A stretch of 13,111 bases of DNA from Clostridia bacterium (GTDB taxonomy: Bacteria > Bacillota_A > Clostridia > Christensenellales > Aristaeellaceae). The stretch lies in contig JAFXMP010000348.1 in NCBI GenBank assembly GCA_017530275.1, positions 1 through 13,111 of the forward strand, written 5' to 3'. The translations under genes were made by a program, and so were the position numbers. The notes beneath the pieces were generated by a model. That model ran no database searches. It was not told the origin of the DNA and saw only the letters and a program-made list of their open reading frames with translations. Below are positions 6,865 through 13,111 of the stretch, in pieces. Positions within the stretch are counted from its first letter, which is position 1. Each line of letters begins with the position of its first letter.

Positions 6865-7539
6865 ATGAACAGAGAAGATATGATCGCCCGCTACGAGCGC
6901 GGTACCCATCGCATCGGCAAAATCGTTTCTTTGGTCACACTGATCCTGCTGATCGGCGCGCCGTTCCTGATCGGCTCAGTGCTGGGCGCGATGCCGGACC
7001 TGCCCGCCGTGGCCCGGGGCTTCCTGGCCGTGGGGCTGGTGTGGACGGCCTCCTCCGTAGTGGAATTTCTGGTGTACACCCCCATGCTGGGCTCCGGCGG
7101 CAGCTATCTGGCCTTTATCACCGGAAACCTGATTAATATGAAGATCCCCTGCGCCATCAACGCCAGGGATCTGGCCGGGGTGAAGGCCGGAACCAAGGAA
7201 AACGAGATCGTGTCCACCCTTTCCATCGCCGTTTCGTCCCTGGTGACCATCCTGGTGCTGGCCCTGGGCGTGCTGCTTTTGCAGCCCTTGCAGCCCATCC
7301 TGCAAAGTCCTGCCCTGCAGCCGGCCTTTGACCAGGTGGTGCCCGCGCTGTTCGGGGCCATGGCCTACAAGTATTACCGCAAGAACCTGAAGCTGGCCGT
7401 CTGGCCGCTGCTGCTGATGAGCGCGGTGTTTATCCTTTTGCCCTCTCTGCAGAGCCAGACCAGCATCCTCATCATCCCCGGGGGCGGGCTTGCCATCCTG
7501 CTGGCCTATCTCAAGTATCGGAAGGAGAAAAAGCAGTGA
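6865..7539 (+). CDS. Polytopic membrane protein, partner of the DUF5058-like protein
   Basis: 224 aa with GAGGAGG correctly placed before ATG 6865. Five or six hydrophobic stretches: KIVSLVTLILLIGAPFLIGS, ARGFLAVGLVWTASSVVEFL, TLSIAVSSLVTILVLALGVL, a shorter one around VVPALFGAMAY, LKLAVWPLLLMSAVFILL and ILIIPGGGLAILLAYL. The conserved-looking loop GGSYLAFITGNLINMKIPCA between helices 2 and 3 is rich in Gly, Asn and Pro, as in substrate-binding loops of carriers. I do not recognise a named family. The C-terminus is basic (KYRKEKKQ). Its stop TGA overlaps the GTG start of the peptidase gene, so the two are translated together. Confidence 0.75.
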   Translation: MNREDMIARYERGTHRIGKIVSLVTLILLIGAPFLIGSVLGAMPDLPAVARGFLAVGLVWTASSVVEFLVYTPMLGSGGSYLAFITGNLINMKIPCAINARDLAGVKAGTKENEIVSTLSIAVSSLVTILVLALGVLLLQPLQPILQSPALQPAFDQVVPALFGAMAYKYYRKNLKLAVWPLLLMSAVFILLPSLQSQTSILIIPGGGLAILLAYLKYRKEKKQ

Positions 7540-8966
7540 TCGTTCTTTGGATCGTTCTGGGCATAATTGTTGCGCTGCTTTTGATCGCCCTGGTCCGCGC
7601 ACTGCTGGCGCCGAAGAAAACGGCGTCGTATCAGGCGCCGAAAGCGGATCAGCGGGCGGAGGAATACGCGCGGAAGCTCAGCCGCATGGTGGCCTTTGAC
7701 ACGGTGAGCGTGCCGGAAACCAACCAGCGGGAAAAATTCCTGCCCTTCCATGCATTGCTGGCAGAGCTGTTTCCCTTGGTGCATGAGAAGCTGGAAAAAA
7801 CGGAAATCGACGGCAATCTGCTGTTTCATTGGAAAGGCAAACGGGCCGACCGGCCTCTGGTGCTCATGAGCCATCAGGACGTGGTGCCCGCCGAGGGCGA
7901 ATGGCTGCACGGCCCGTTTTCGGGAGACATCGCCGATGGGAAGGTCTGGGGCCGCGGCGCGTCCGACACCAAATGCAGCGTGATGGCCTTCTTCCAGGCC
8001 GCGGAGGAATTGCTGAAGGAAGGGTATATCCCCGAAAACGACGTGTATCTTTCCTCCTCCTGCACGGAGGAATGGGCCGGCGACGGCTGCCCCAAGCTGG
8101 TGGAATACCTGGAAAAGCAGGGCGTCCGCCCCTTCCTGGTGTGCGACGAGGGCGGCGGGATCATCACGGACCCCGTGGGGGGCATCAAGGGCAATTTCGC
8201 CATGGTGGGCGTGTTTGAGAAAGGCAAGGCCGACGTACGCCTGACGGCCAAATCCACGGGCGGCCATGCCAGCGCCCCGGGGAAGCATACGCCGGTGGCC
8301 AGGCTATCGGATTTCGTGGGCGAGTTTGAGCATCATTCGCCCTTCAAGCGCAAAATGTCCCGGGAAGTGCAAGCGCTCTTCGAGCAGCTGGCCCCCTACG
8401 CGCCGTTTTACATGAAGCTGCTGTTTTGCAACATGTGGCTTTTCCGCCCGCTGCTGATCCGCGCCCTGCCCATGATCAGCGCCCAGGCGGGGGCCATGCT
8501 GCAAACCACCATCGCATTCACCATGCTTAAGGGCTCGGACGCCTACAACGTGCTGCCCCAGGAGGCGGTGCTGGGGGCCAACATGCGCTTCATCCCCCAC
8601 CAGGGCATGGAGCAAAGCCTCGAAATCCTCCGGCGGATCGCGAAAAAGCATCAGATCGACGCGGAGGTGTTCCACGCCGTGGACGCCTCCCGCAGCGTGG
8701 ACATTCACGGGGAAGGCTTCTCCCTGGTGCAGCGCGTGATCGGCCAAACCTTCGCCGGCCTGGAAACCTGCCCCTACGTGATGACCGGCGCAACGGACGC
8801 CCGGAATTACGAGCGCATCGCGGAGCACGTCGTCCGCTTCGCCCCCGTGATCTACGGCCCGGAGCAAATGAAGGGCATGCACGGCCTGAACGAAAACATC
8901 GAATATAACTGCCTCCCCGGCGCGGTGGACTTTTATAAGCATCTGATTGCTGCAAATAATGGATGA
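7536..8966 (+). CDS. Membrane-anchored M20-family metallopeptidase
   Basis: 476 aa from GTG 7536 (AAGGAG eight bases upstream; GTGA overlap with the previous stop). Residues 1-20 form one membrane anchor, followed by a linker and the enzyme domain. The two-zinc site is complete by comparison with M20 enzymes: His113 in LMSHQDVVP, bridging Asp144 in GRGASDTK, catalytic Glu178 and ligand Glu179 in SCTEEW, Asp204 in CDEGGG, and His449 in GMHGLNEN. The dimerisation-domain motif GGHASAPGKHTP (243-252) is also present. The arrangement resembles carboxypeptidase S (CPS1) rather than DapE or ArgE. It should cleave short peptides or N-acyl amino acids; the exact substrate and which side of the membrane it faces are unclear. 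It is the last gene of the cassette; no clear terminator follows. Confidence 0.92.
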   Translation: MIVLWIVLGIIVALLLIALVRALLAPKKTASYQAPKADQRAEEYARKLSRMVAFDTVSVPETNQREKFLPFHALLAELFPLVHEKLEKTEIDGNLLFHWKGKRADRPLVLMSHQDVVPAEGEWLHGPFSGDIADGKVWGRGASDTKCSVMAFFQAAEELLKEGYIPENDVYLSSSCTEEWAGDGCPKLVEYLEKQGVRPFLVCDEGGGIITDPVGGIKGNFAMVGVFEKGKADVRLTAKSTGGHASAPGKHTPVARLSDFVGEFEHHSPFKRKMSREVQALFEQLAPYAPFYMKLLFCNMWLFRPLLIRALPMISAQAGAMLQTTIAFTMLKGSDAYNVLPQEAVLGANMRFIPHQGMEQSLEILRRIAKKHQIDAEVFHAVDASRSVDIHGEGFSLVQRVIGQTFAGLETCPYVMTGATDARNYERIAEHVVRFAPVIYGPEQMKGMHGLNENIEYNCLPGAVDFYKHLIAANNG

Positions 8967-9048
8967 GGGTTCCGCCACACGATTCGCAATGATATTCAGG
9001 TGATGGAGCTGAAAAAGTTGGTGTTTCACCAGTCGGATTTTCTAAACT

Positions 9049-9471
9049 TCACTTTTTCATAGTTGCTGTAAAAATATGAATCCCAGAACAGCCATAGGAC
9101 AGTACCAACTCACCTCTGTCCGCTTCCACCCAGAACAGGTATCGGTTCATGGTTTTCGCCAGGTCTTCAAGCTCTGTGCCGAGGGCTTGGAGATCCCGGA
9201 TCTGCTGAGTGGTCTTTCCGTATCGAGAGCGGGCTTCCAGCATCGTATAGACGTTTGCGGCCTTCAGCACAGCGCCCGCCATCTCCTTCACCAGCTGAAA
9301 ACCGCCGTCCGTGTCCTCGAAGAAGAATCGCTCCGTGTCCTGGCTGTCCGCGCCGTTTACCATCTGCCGGACAACCTGCGCCTGGATGTTGCCGAACAAG
9401 GCGTCCGTCGCAGTCCGCACAGCGAGTCCGCTGTCGTCCATGTAGCCGTATGAACGAGGCAAATGCGTCAT
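9049..9471 (-). pseudogene. Unrecognised ORF, probably a fragment of a mobile-element gene
   Basis: Up to 140 aa from ATG 9471, or 121 aa from the next ATG near the segment MDDSGLAVRT. The frame stays open further upstream to 9567, but that part overlaps the integrase stump in another frame and is not credible. The body looks like a real helical protein: ATDALFGNIQAQVVRQMVNG, FFFEDTDGGFQLVKEMAGAV, MLEARSRYGKTTQQIRDL, ELEDLAKTMNRYLFWVEAD. No ribosome binding site precedes either start, so I read it as a C-terminal fragment left by a deletion. I do not recognise a family. The opposite strand has an open frame of similar length with the look of a shadow. The nearby integrase stump suggests it came from the same lost element. 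Confidence 0.4.
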
Positions 9472-9541
9472 CGGATGCGCAGAATAGCAAAAGTGTATAT
9501 TTATTCGCCGTCTATACAACTTTATGTTATTTGTAGCTAAC

Positions 9542-9661
9542 TTAGCTGCGGGCATAGACGTAGCCAAACCGCGTCCTGCCCTTCTCCGTTCTGCCGATCA
9601 CATACCGGCCTTCGTATCGCCCGTCCCGTCGCTTATAGATGTTTTCTCCTCGCTTCGCCAT
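9542..9661 (-). pseudogene. Tyrosine recombinase (integrase) N-terminal stump
   Basis: 39 codons from ATG 9661 to TAA 9544-9542, with AGGGAGGA correctly spaced upstream. It opens MAKRGENIYKRRDGRYEG and continues RYVIGRTEKGRTRFGYVYARS. This is the N-terminal DNA-binding (arm-type, AP2-like) segment found at the head of clostridial ICE and phage integrases of the Tn916 class, where the family normally continues for about 350 more residues. Nothing of the core-binding or catalytic domain is present in the 500 bases that follow on this strand. The good start signals and the abrupt end show a decayed or deleted gene. It marks the scar of an integrated element, next to the point where base composition changes. 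Confidence 0.75.
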
Positions 9662-9683
9662 GGTTATATCCTCCCTAACTTTT

Positions 9684-9706
9684 TGACGGCTCATCTGACG
9701 GCTCAT
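9684..9706. repeat. 11-bp direct repeat just upstream of the integrase stump
   Basis: TGACGGCTCAT occurs at 9684-9694 and again at 9696-9706, one base apart. It lies 23 bases before the stump's ATG. It could be a pair of arm-type integrase or excisionase binding sites, but may be a simple duplication. Confidence 0.45.
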
Positions 9707-9798
9707 ACGTGCCGCTGCCTGTACGAAAATTGTAGAGGGTCAGGGCGAAAAAAGTAAATGACTGTAGGAAAATAAAGGGAATGGAATGGTGGTTTTCG

Positions 9799-9827
9799 TT
9801 GACAAGAACCTATATATATGATAAAAT
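9799..9827 (+). promoter_or_regulatory. Strong promoter of the LoaP-like gene
   Basis: TTGACA (9799-9804), 17 bases, TAAAAT (9822-9827). It is nearly consensus. It leaves an unusually long leader of about 420 nt before ATG 10253. I found no gene in 9662-10252; the weak open frames there lack start signals. Confidence 0.82.
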
Positions 9828-10058
9828 ACGCCCGTATATCCGACAGGATGTACAATGTTTGGGTGTCCCGAATTCCTATGTTCTTCGCAATCTTTCGGTT
9901 ATTGCGAAGGGACAGCGAGAGGGTGACAGCCTTGGCAGAGCGTAAGGGGGCTCCGGCCGGGAATGGGCATACAGGATCGCCGCCGCGGGCAATGAACGGC
10001 AGAGACGCTTCGGCGTCGACGTGTGTTGCGGTGCGGCAGTGGATCAACAGCTGCAAAT

Positions 10059-10099
10059 AAACAGGGGACGCGCGCGGCGATGCCGGCAGCGTCCTGTTT
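10059..10099 (+). promoter_or_regulatory. Long hairpin in the LoaP leader
   Basis: AAACAGG GG ACGC (10059-10071) pairs GCGTCCTGTTT (10089-10099): 11 pairs with a two-G bulge and a 17-base GC-rich loop. The T-rich 3' arm is short, so termination would be weak at best. A bulged stem in a leader is the general kind of element that LoaP binds, so autoregulation is possible. Confidence 0.5.
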
Positions 10100-10200
10100 G
10101 TGCTGGAATGCCCTGCTGTTTCCTTCTCTCTACAAAAGGCTTTTGGACCCGTTCATGCCATAGCATGGCGGACAGAAAGCCGGTCAAAAACGGTGTTCCG

Positions 10201-10239
10201 CCGCGCTGCGTGAAGCGCGGATGGCGAAGCCTTGCCATC
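10201..10239 (+). promoter_or_regulatory. Two adjacent stem-loops in front of the LoaP ribosome binding site
   Basis: CCGCGCT, loop GCGTGA, AGCGCGG (10201-10220), then GATGGC / GCCATC (10220-10225 with 10234-10239). The second stem ends one base before GGAGG (10241-10245). They share one G, so both may stack. The position suggests control of translation or antitermination of the gene itself. Confidence 0.5.
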
Positions 10240-10252
10240 GGGAGGAATCATC

Positions 10253-10777
10253 ATGGAGCCATACGTGCGGTGCGCGTTCTGCCTGACGGGCAACGAAAGA
10301 AGCGTAGCCCGGAAGATCGAGCAGAAGGGCCTGGGCCGCGTCCTGATCCCGCAAAAAGTCAAGCCCTTCCGGGTGAACGGCCAATGGATCGACAAAACCG
10401 AGCTGCTGATGCCGGGCTACCTGTTCGTGTTTTCGGACGAAGCGTACCCCTTCTGGACGCTGAAAAAGGTGGACGGCGTGATCCGTGTGCTGACATACGG
10501 GGAAAAAGACGAGGAAGGTTACCTGACCGGCAGCGATCTCGATTTTGCCGCCTGGCTGGAGAGGGAAAACGGCTTAATCGGCAAGCTGGACGCTATCCAA
10601 GAGGGTGATTTCGTCCGGATCACCGACGGCGCCCTGCAGGAAATGCAGGGGAAGGTCATCGCCATGAACCGCCACCGCCATACGGTGCAGGTTGAAGTCA
10701 CGCTGTTCAACGCCAAACGCACGGTGTGGCTGGGGTATGAAGTGGTGGAGAAACGGGAAACGGAAAAAGCGGAATGA
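10253..10777 (+). CDS. loaP: LoaP-type NusG paralogue (processive antitermination factor)
   Basis: 174 aa from ATG 10253 (GGAGG seven bases upstream; an in-frame ATG at 10232 lies in the hairpin and lacks a site). The N-terminal NGN domain (about 1-105) begins YVRCAFCLTGNERSVARKIE and contains LLMPGYLFVFSDE (51-63), the RNA-polymerase-binding core of NusG proteins. A linker leads to a C-terminal KOW domain, EGDFVRITDGALQE then GKVIAMNRHRHTVQVEV (117-149). The length and absence of an acidic insertion fit LoaP, a specialised NusG paralogue that binds an RNA hairpin in an operon leader and lets polymerase pass terminators in long polysaccharide or antibiotic clusters. A sugar aminotransferase with a terminator-bearing leader lies directly downstream, the expected target. 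RfaH/UpxY-type paralogues are the alternative. Confidence 0.88.
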   Translation: MEPYVRCAFCLTGNERSVARKIEQKGLGRVLIPQKVKPFRVNGQWIDKTELLMPGYLFVFSDEAYPFWTLKKVDGVIRVLTYGEKDEEGYLTGSDLDFAAWLERENGLIGKLDAIQEGDFVRITDGALQEMQGKVIAMNRHRHTVQVEVTLFNAKRTVWLGYEVVEKRETEKAE

Positions 10778-11029
10778 TGGAAATAAATGTGATCTGTTGG
10801 AAGCGTTGCTTCATTGGCAACAAATTCTTCACTGTCGGAGCGCACAAAAATGACGCCTATTTAGCGGCCTAATGGGGGGATAAACTGTGCAGAATAAACA
10901 AAGGTTAGAATTACATCCTCCTGGCAGTCCGTTTCAGACAGGTTTTTCCTTGTTTTTGGCTCTTTTTTCAAGCCTCTCCCCGACCTCGAACAGGCTAACG
11001 ATTCATAAGGTTTCATAGTTAGGAGCTTA
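10778..11029. other. Gene-free stretch after the LoaP-like gene
   Basis: No credible coding frame or standard RNA gene seen. It holds GTTGC/GCAAC and CCTG/CAGG stems followed by T-rich runs (10941-10969), which could be weak terminators for the LoaP transcript. Base composition falls sharply from the GC-rich chromosome to AT-rich here. Confidence 0.4.
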
Positions 11030-11058
11030 TTGACCGAGTTCTCAACTCCCCATATTTT
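11030..11058 (+). promoter_or_regulatory. Promoter of the aminotransferase operon leader
   Basis: TTGACC (11030-11035), 17 bases, TATTTT (11053-11058). Transcription would start near 11065, inside the first leader hairpin, and run through the 43-base repeats to the gene at 11605 (a leader of about 540 nt). Confidence 0.62.
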
Positions 11059-11060
11059 GC

Positions 11061-11114
11061 CGGTTACAAAGTTTGGAGCTATTCAGACAGCCGGAAGGCT
11101 GAAAACTGTAACCG
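11061..11114 (+). promoter_or_regulatory. Stem-loop at the start of the aminotransferase leader
   Basis: CGGTTACA (11061-11068) is the exact complement of TGTAACCG (11107-11114). Inside sits CAGCC, a GGAA loop, GGCTG. The outer stem overlaps the likely transcription start, so it may form fully only in read-through RNA from the LoaP promoter. The inner hairpin, with a GNRA loop, is the best single candidate for a LoaP binding element. Confidence 0.5.
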
Positions 11115-11152
11115 CCGAGATAGTGATTAACTTGTTAGCGTACCCGATAAAG

Positions 11153-11410
11153 ACAGTCAAATGGTAGTGAGAACCTTATTACCATAGTGGGTAGAGACAG
11201 TCAAAGGTGGTCAAAACCTTATTGCCAAAGCGGGTACTAACATTCAAAGGTGGTTAAAACCTTATTACCAATGTAGATAGCGACATTGATAGGTAGTGAG
11301 AACCTTATTACGGATGTCGGTAGAAACAGTTATAGGTGGTTAGAAACTTATTGGTGTAAGAGTTCAGACAGTCAGAGGTAGTGAGAAACTTGGTGCTGCT
11401 GGCTGTATGT
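11153..11410 (+). repeat. Six tandem 43-base repeats in the aminotransferase leader
   Basis: The unit core GGTRGT occurs at 11163, 11206, 11249, 11292, 11335 and 11377: steps of 43, 43, 43, 43 and 42. Each unit starts ACAKT, then GGTRGTNARAAC, then CTTATT in most copies, and usually ends GGTAG. Within each, GGT and ACC/ACT can pair around a 7-base loop that takes two forms, AGTGAGA (copies 1, 4, 6) and GGTYARA (2, 3, 5). A degenerate ACAG copy lies at 11087. The period is not a multiple of three, so it is not coding; it is close to four helical turns. Function unknown. Confidence 0.9.
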
Positions 11411-11546
11411 TATAGATAAAGGTTTATTTATGTTGGTGAGCTTCCTCAAGTGTGCTTTGTCATTACTGGAAGCATGTGTGTTGTTGGTTCCGTGCCTCTA
11501 CCCTGTGCTCTCCTTTCCAGGGACTGAGGTATTTTCAGATAGACTC

Positions 11547-11570
11547 GCTGGCGTCTGCCAGCTTTCTTTA
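11547..11570 (+). terminator. Terminator-like hairpin just before the aminotransferase gene
   Basis: GCTGGC, loop GTCT, GCCAGC, then TTTCTTTA. The stem has six strong pairs and the T-tract is interrupted. It sits in the leader 35 bases before ATG 11605. It would stop most transcripts unless polymerase is modified, as expected for a LoaP-controlled operon. Confidence 0.62.
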
Positions 11571-11604
11571 GTTGACAGAAACGACAGGCAAGGATGGTTG
11601 ATTG

Positions 11605-12900
11605 ATGAACAATTTTCTTTCTGATCCACGATTTACCGGGATCGAACCTTTCAAGTCCAAAGTATGGCTTTCCTCTCCCACGATGCACGGTGACGAGCAG
11701 CGCTGGGTGGATGAGGCTATCCAAACAAACTGGGTCTCTACCGTCGGAGAGAATGTCGACACCGTAGAAAAAGAGATGGCTGCCTATATCGGCAGCAAAT
11801 GTGCCGTGGGTCTGTCCTGCGGCACGGCTGCGTTACACCTCGCCACCAAACTGGCCGGAGAAAAACTGTACGGTCAGGCGAGACCGAACCAAGGCACCTT
11901 GCAGGGTCACCGGGTTTTCTGTTCGGATATGACCTTCGACGCTTCCATCAACCCAGTTGCCTATGAAGATGGCGAGGCAGTTTTTATCGATACAGAACGC
12001 GACTCCTGGAACATGGACCCTGTTGCGCTGGAAAAGGCGTTTGAACTGTATCCCGACGTAAAACTCATTGTAATCGCCCATCTCTATGGCACTCCCGGTA
12101 AAATTGACGAGATTAGAGCCATCGCAGATAAACACGGCGCCTTGATCGTTGAGGATGCCGCGGAGTCACTGGGCGCCACCTATAAAGGTGTTCAAACTGG
12201 CATTTTCGGGGATTACGGGGCTATTTCGTTTAACGGAAATAAGGTGATCACAGGCTCCGCAGGAGGGCTGTTCATCACCAATTCTCAGGAAGACGCAAAC
12301 AAAGTCCGCAAGTGGTCCACCCAAAGCCGCGAAGCAGCCCCGTGGTATCAGCATGAGGAGATTGGCTACAACTATCGCATGAGCAATATTATCGCAGGTA
12401 TTGTTCGTGGCCAAATCCCTTATTTGGATGAACATATCGCGCAGAAAAAGGCAATCTACTATCGTTATCGCGAAGGCTTGAAAGATCTCCCCGTAAGCAT
12501 GAATCCGATACCGGATTGCGTGGAGCCCAATTATTGGCTGTCATGCTTATTGATCGAAGACGATGCAATGTGTCCTCAGGTGCGGTCAGGGAAAAATGTA
12601 CTGTATAATTCCGGCCCGAACACGTCATGCCCCACAGAAATACTAGAAGCGCTTGCCGCATTTAATGCGGAGGGACGCCCCATCTGGAAGCCCATGCATA
12701 TGCAGCCGATATATAGGACGAACCCGTTCGTCACGGTCGAAGGGAACGGCAGAGGCCGCACAAATGCTTATATAAAAGGCTCTGGAGTGGACGTAGGAGC
12801 TGATATTTTCCGGAGAGGGTTATGTCTTCCCAGCGATAACAAGATGACGGAAGAGCAGCAGGATAGGATTATTGAGATCATTCATAGGTGTTTTCGGTGA
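11605..12900 (+). CDS. DegT/DnrJ/EryC1/StrS sugar aminotransferase, PglE-like
   Basis: 431 aa from ATG 11605, with AAGGA about ten bases upstream; a TTG one codon earlier is too close to matter. PLP enzyme of the DegT family that puts an amino group on a keto-sugar nucleotide. Seen: SCGTAALHLA (71-80, phosphate binding), AHLYGTPGKIDEI (158-170), EDAAESLGA (183-191, Asp184 contacts the PLP ring nitrogen), SFNGNK (208-213, Lys213 forms the Schiff base), WSTQSRE (237-243), YNYRMSN (255-261) and WKPMHMQPIY (361-370). The order and wording resemble Campylobacter PglE, which makes UDP-bacillosamine precursors, so a 4-keto-6-deoxy-HexNAc substrate is likely. GC content is lower and codon use more relaxed than in the left part. 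It is presumably the first gene of a surface-glycan locus beyond the window. Confidence 0.92.
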   Translation: MNNFLSDPRFTGIEPFKSKVWLSSPTMHGDEQRWVDEAIQTNWVSTVGENVDTVEKEMAAYIGSKCAVGLSCGTAALHLATKLAGEKLYGQARPNQGTLQGHRVFCSDMTFDASINPVAYEDGEAVFIDTERDSWNMDPVALEKAFELYPDVKLIVIAHLYGTPGKIDEIRAIADKHGALIVEDAAESLGATYKGVQTGIFGDYGAISFNGNKVITGSAGGLFITNSQEDANKVRKWSTQSREAAPWYQHEEIGYNYRMSNIIAGIVRGQIPYLDEHIAQKKAIYYRYREGLKDLPVSMNPIPDCVEPNYWLSCLLIEDDAMCPQVRSGKNVLYNSGPNTSCPTEILEALAAFNAEGRPIWKPMHMQPIYRTNPFVTVEGNGRGRTNAYIKGSGVDVGADIFRRGLCLPSDNKMTEEQQDRIIEIIHRCFR

Positions 12901-12925
12901 TGTCGGCTGGATGTGAATGAGGGTT

Positions 12926-13068
12926 GTAGATAGGGAGATGTTACATCTGCGGGACATGCATTAGGACGGTAGATACGCATCTGCTGGGCATGCATAAGAT
13001 ACGTAGATATGTATCTGCCGGATATGACTAAGGGCGTAGATATGCATATGCTCCAATATGAATCAGGA
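12926..13068 (+). repeat. Four tandem dyad-symmetric repeats after the aminotransferase gene
   Basis: GTAGATA starts units at 12926, 12969, 13003 and 13036 (steps 43, 34, 33). Each holds a near-palindrome: AGATGTTACATCT (12936-12948), AGATACGCATCT (12971-12982), AGATATGTATCT (13005-13016) and, in the last, ATATGCATAT. A GGGACATGCATTAG-like second block follows in each. The sequences differ but keep the symmetry, as operator arrays or RNA hairpins do. No gene is seen in 12901-13111. Confidence 0.82.
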
Positions 13069-13092
13069 AGTTAAATTGCATCGTATATAAAG

Positions 13093-13105
13093 GTTCGCAT
13101 CGAAC
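13093..13105. promoter_or_regulatory. Small palindrome near the window end
   Basis: GTTCG CAT CGAAC is a perfect 5-bp inverted repeat. It might be an operator or stem-loop for the next gene, which is outside the window. It is not a LexA box, where the half-sites face the other way. Confidence 0.3.
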
Positions 13106-13111
13106 AAAAAT

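Noticed and set aside
6123..7602. Long His/Gln/Gly-rich minus-strand frames opposite the two membrane proteins
   Set aside because: Composition typical of antisense to Leu/Ala/Val-rich membrane proteins; no start signals.
11153..11410. CRISPR array
   Set aside because: Repeats are contiguous with no conserved-repeat/unique-spacer pattern, and similarity runs through the whole 43-base unit.
11153..11410. Repeat protein coding region or plasmid iterons
   Set aside because: 43 is not a multiple of three and stops occur in all frames; no replication initiator gene is present, although an iteron-like binding array cannot be fully excluded.
11572..11577. TTGACA just before the aminotransferase gene as a -35 box
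   Set aside because: No -10 box at 16-18 bases; that position falls at the start codon.
13093..13105. LexA/SOS box
   Set aside because: The known site is CGAAC-N4-GTTCG; here the half-sites are in the opposite order and three bases apart.

Overview
The window looks like a piece of a GC-rich, spore-forming member of the Bacillota (Clostridia-like, probably an uncultured gut or rumen lineage). The reasons are two alpha/beta-type small acid-soluble spore proteins, a textbook T-box riboswitch, strong AGGAGG-type ribosome binding sites, a GH120 xylosidase and a LoaP-type NusG paralogue. No rRNA, tRNA or CRISPR array is visible.

Left part (1-4991, all minus strand). The window opens inside a GH120 beta-xylosidase gene with its own promoter. 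Upstream lies a complete tryptophan-uptake operon: promoter, T-box leader with a UGG (Trp) specifier, substrate-binding protein (trpX), a SAM methyltransferase, permease (trpY), ATPase (trpZ), terminator. The methyltransferase is an unusual passenger, coupled to trpY by an ATGA overlap.

Middle part (5060-8966, plus strand). A normal spore SASP gene is followed by about 330 bases without a gene that fold into a large, apparently pseudoknotted structure (candidate ncRNA, 5348-5580). A second SASP gene follows whose last part is replaced by unrelated sequence. Next comes a promoter driving a tight three-gene cassette: a DUF5058-like membrane protein, a second polytopic membrane protein and a membrane-anchored M20 metallopeptidase, probably peptide uptake or export linked to hydrolysis.

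Scar (8967-9760). This holds a 39-codon stump of a tyrosine recombinase (ICE/phage integrase) and a fragment ORF of unknown origin, both on the minus strand. They suggest an old mobile-element boundary.

Right part (9799-13111, plus strand). A strong promoter and a long structured leader precede a LoaP-like processive antitermination factor. After it comes a second promoter and a leader of about 540 nt carrying a stem-loop at the transcript start, six tandem repeats with a 43-base period and a terminator-like hairpin. It ends at a PglE-like sugar aminotransferase with visibly lower GC. A second, different tandem array of dyad-symmetric units follows that gene. I read this as the start of a LoaP-controlled, horizontally acquired surface-polysaccharide locus. 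The two repeat arrays and the inter-SASP RNA are the parts that known families do not explain.
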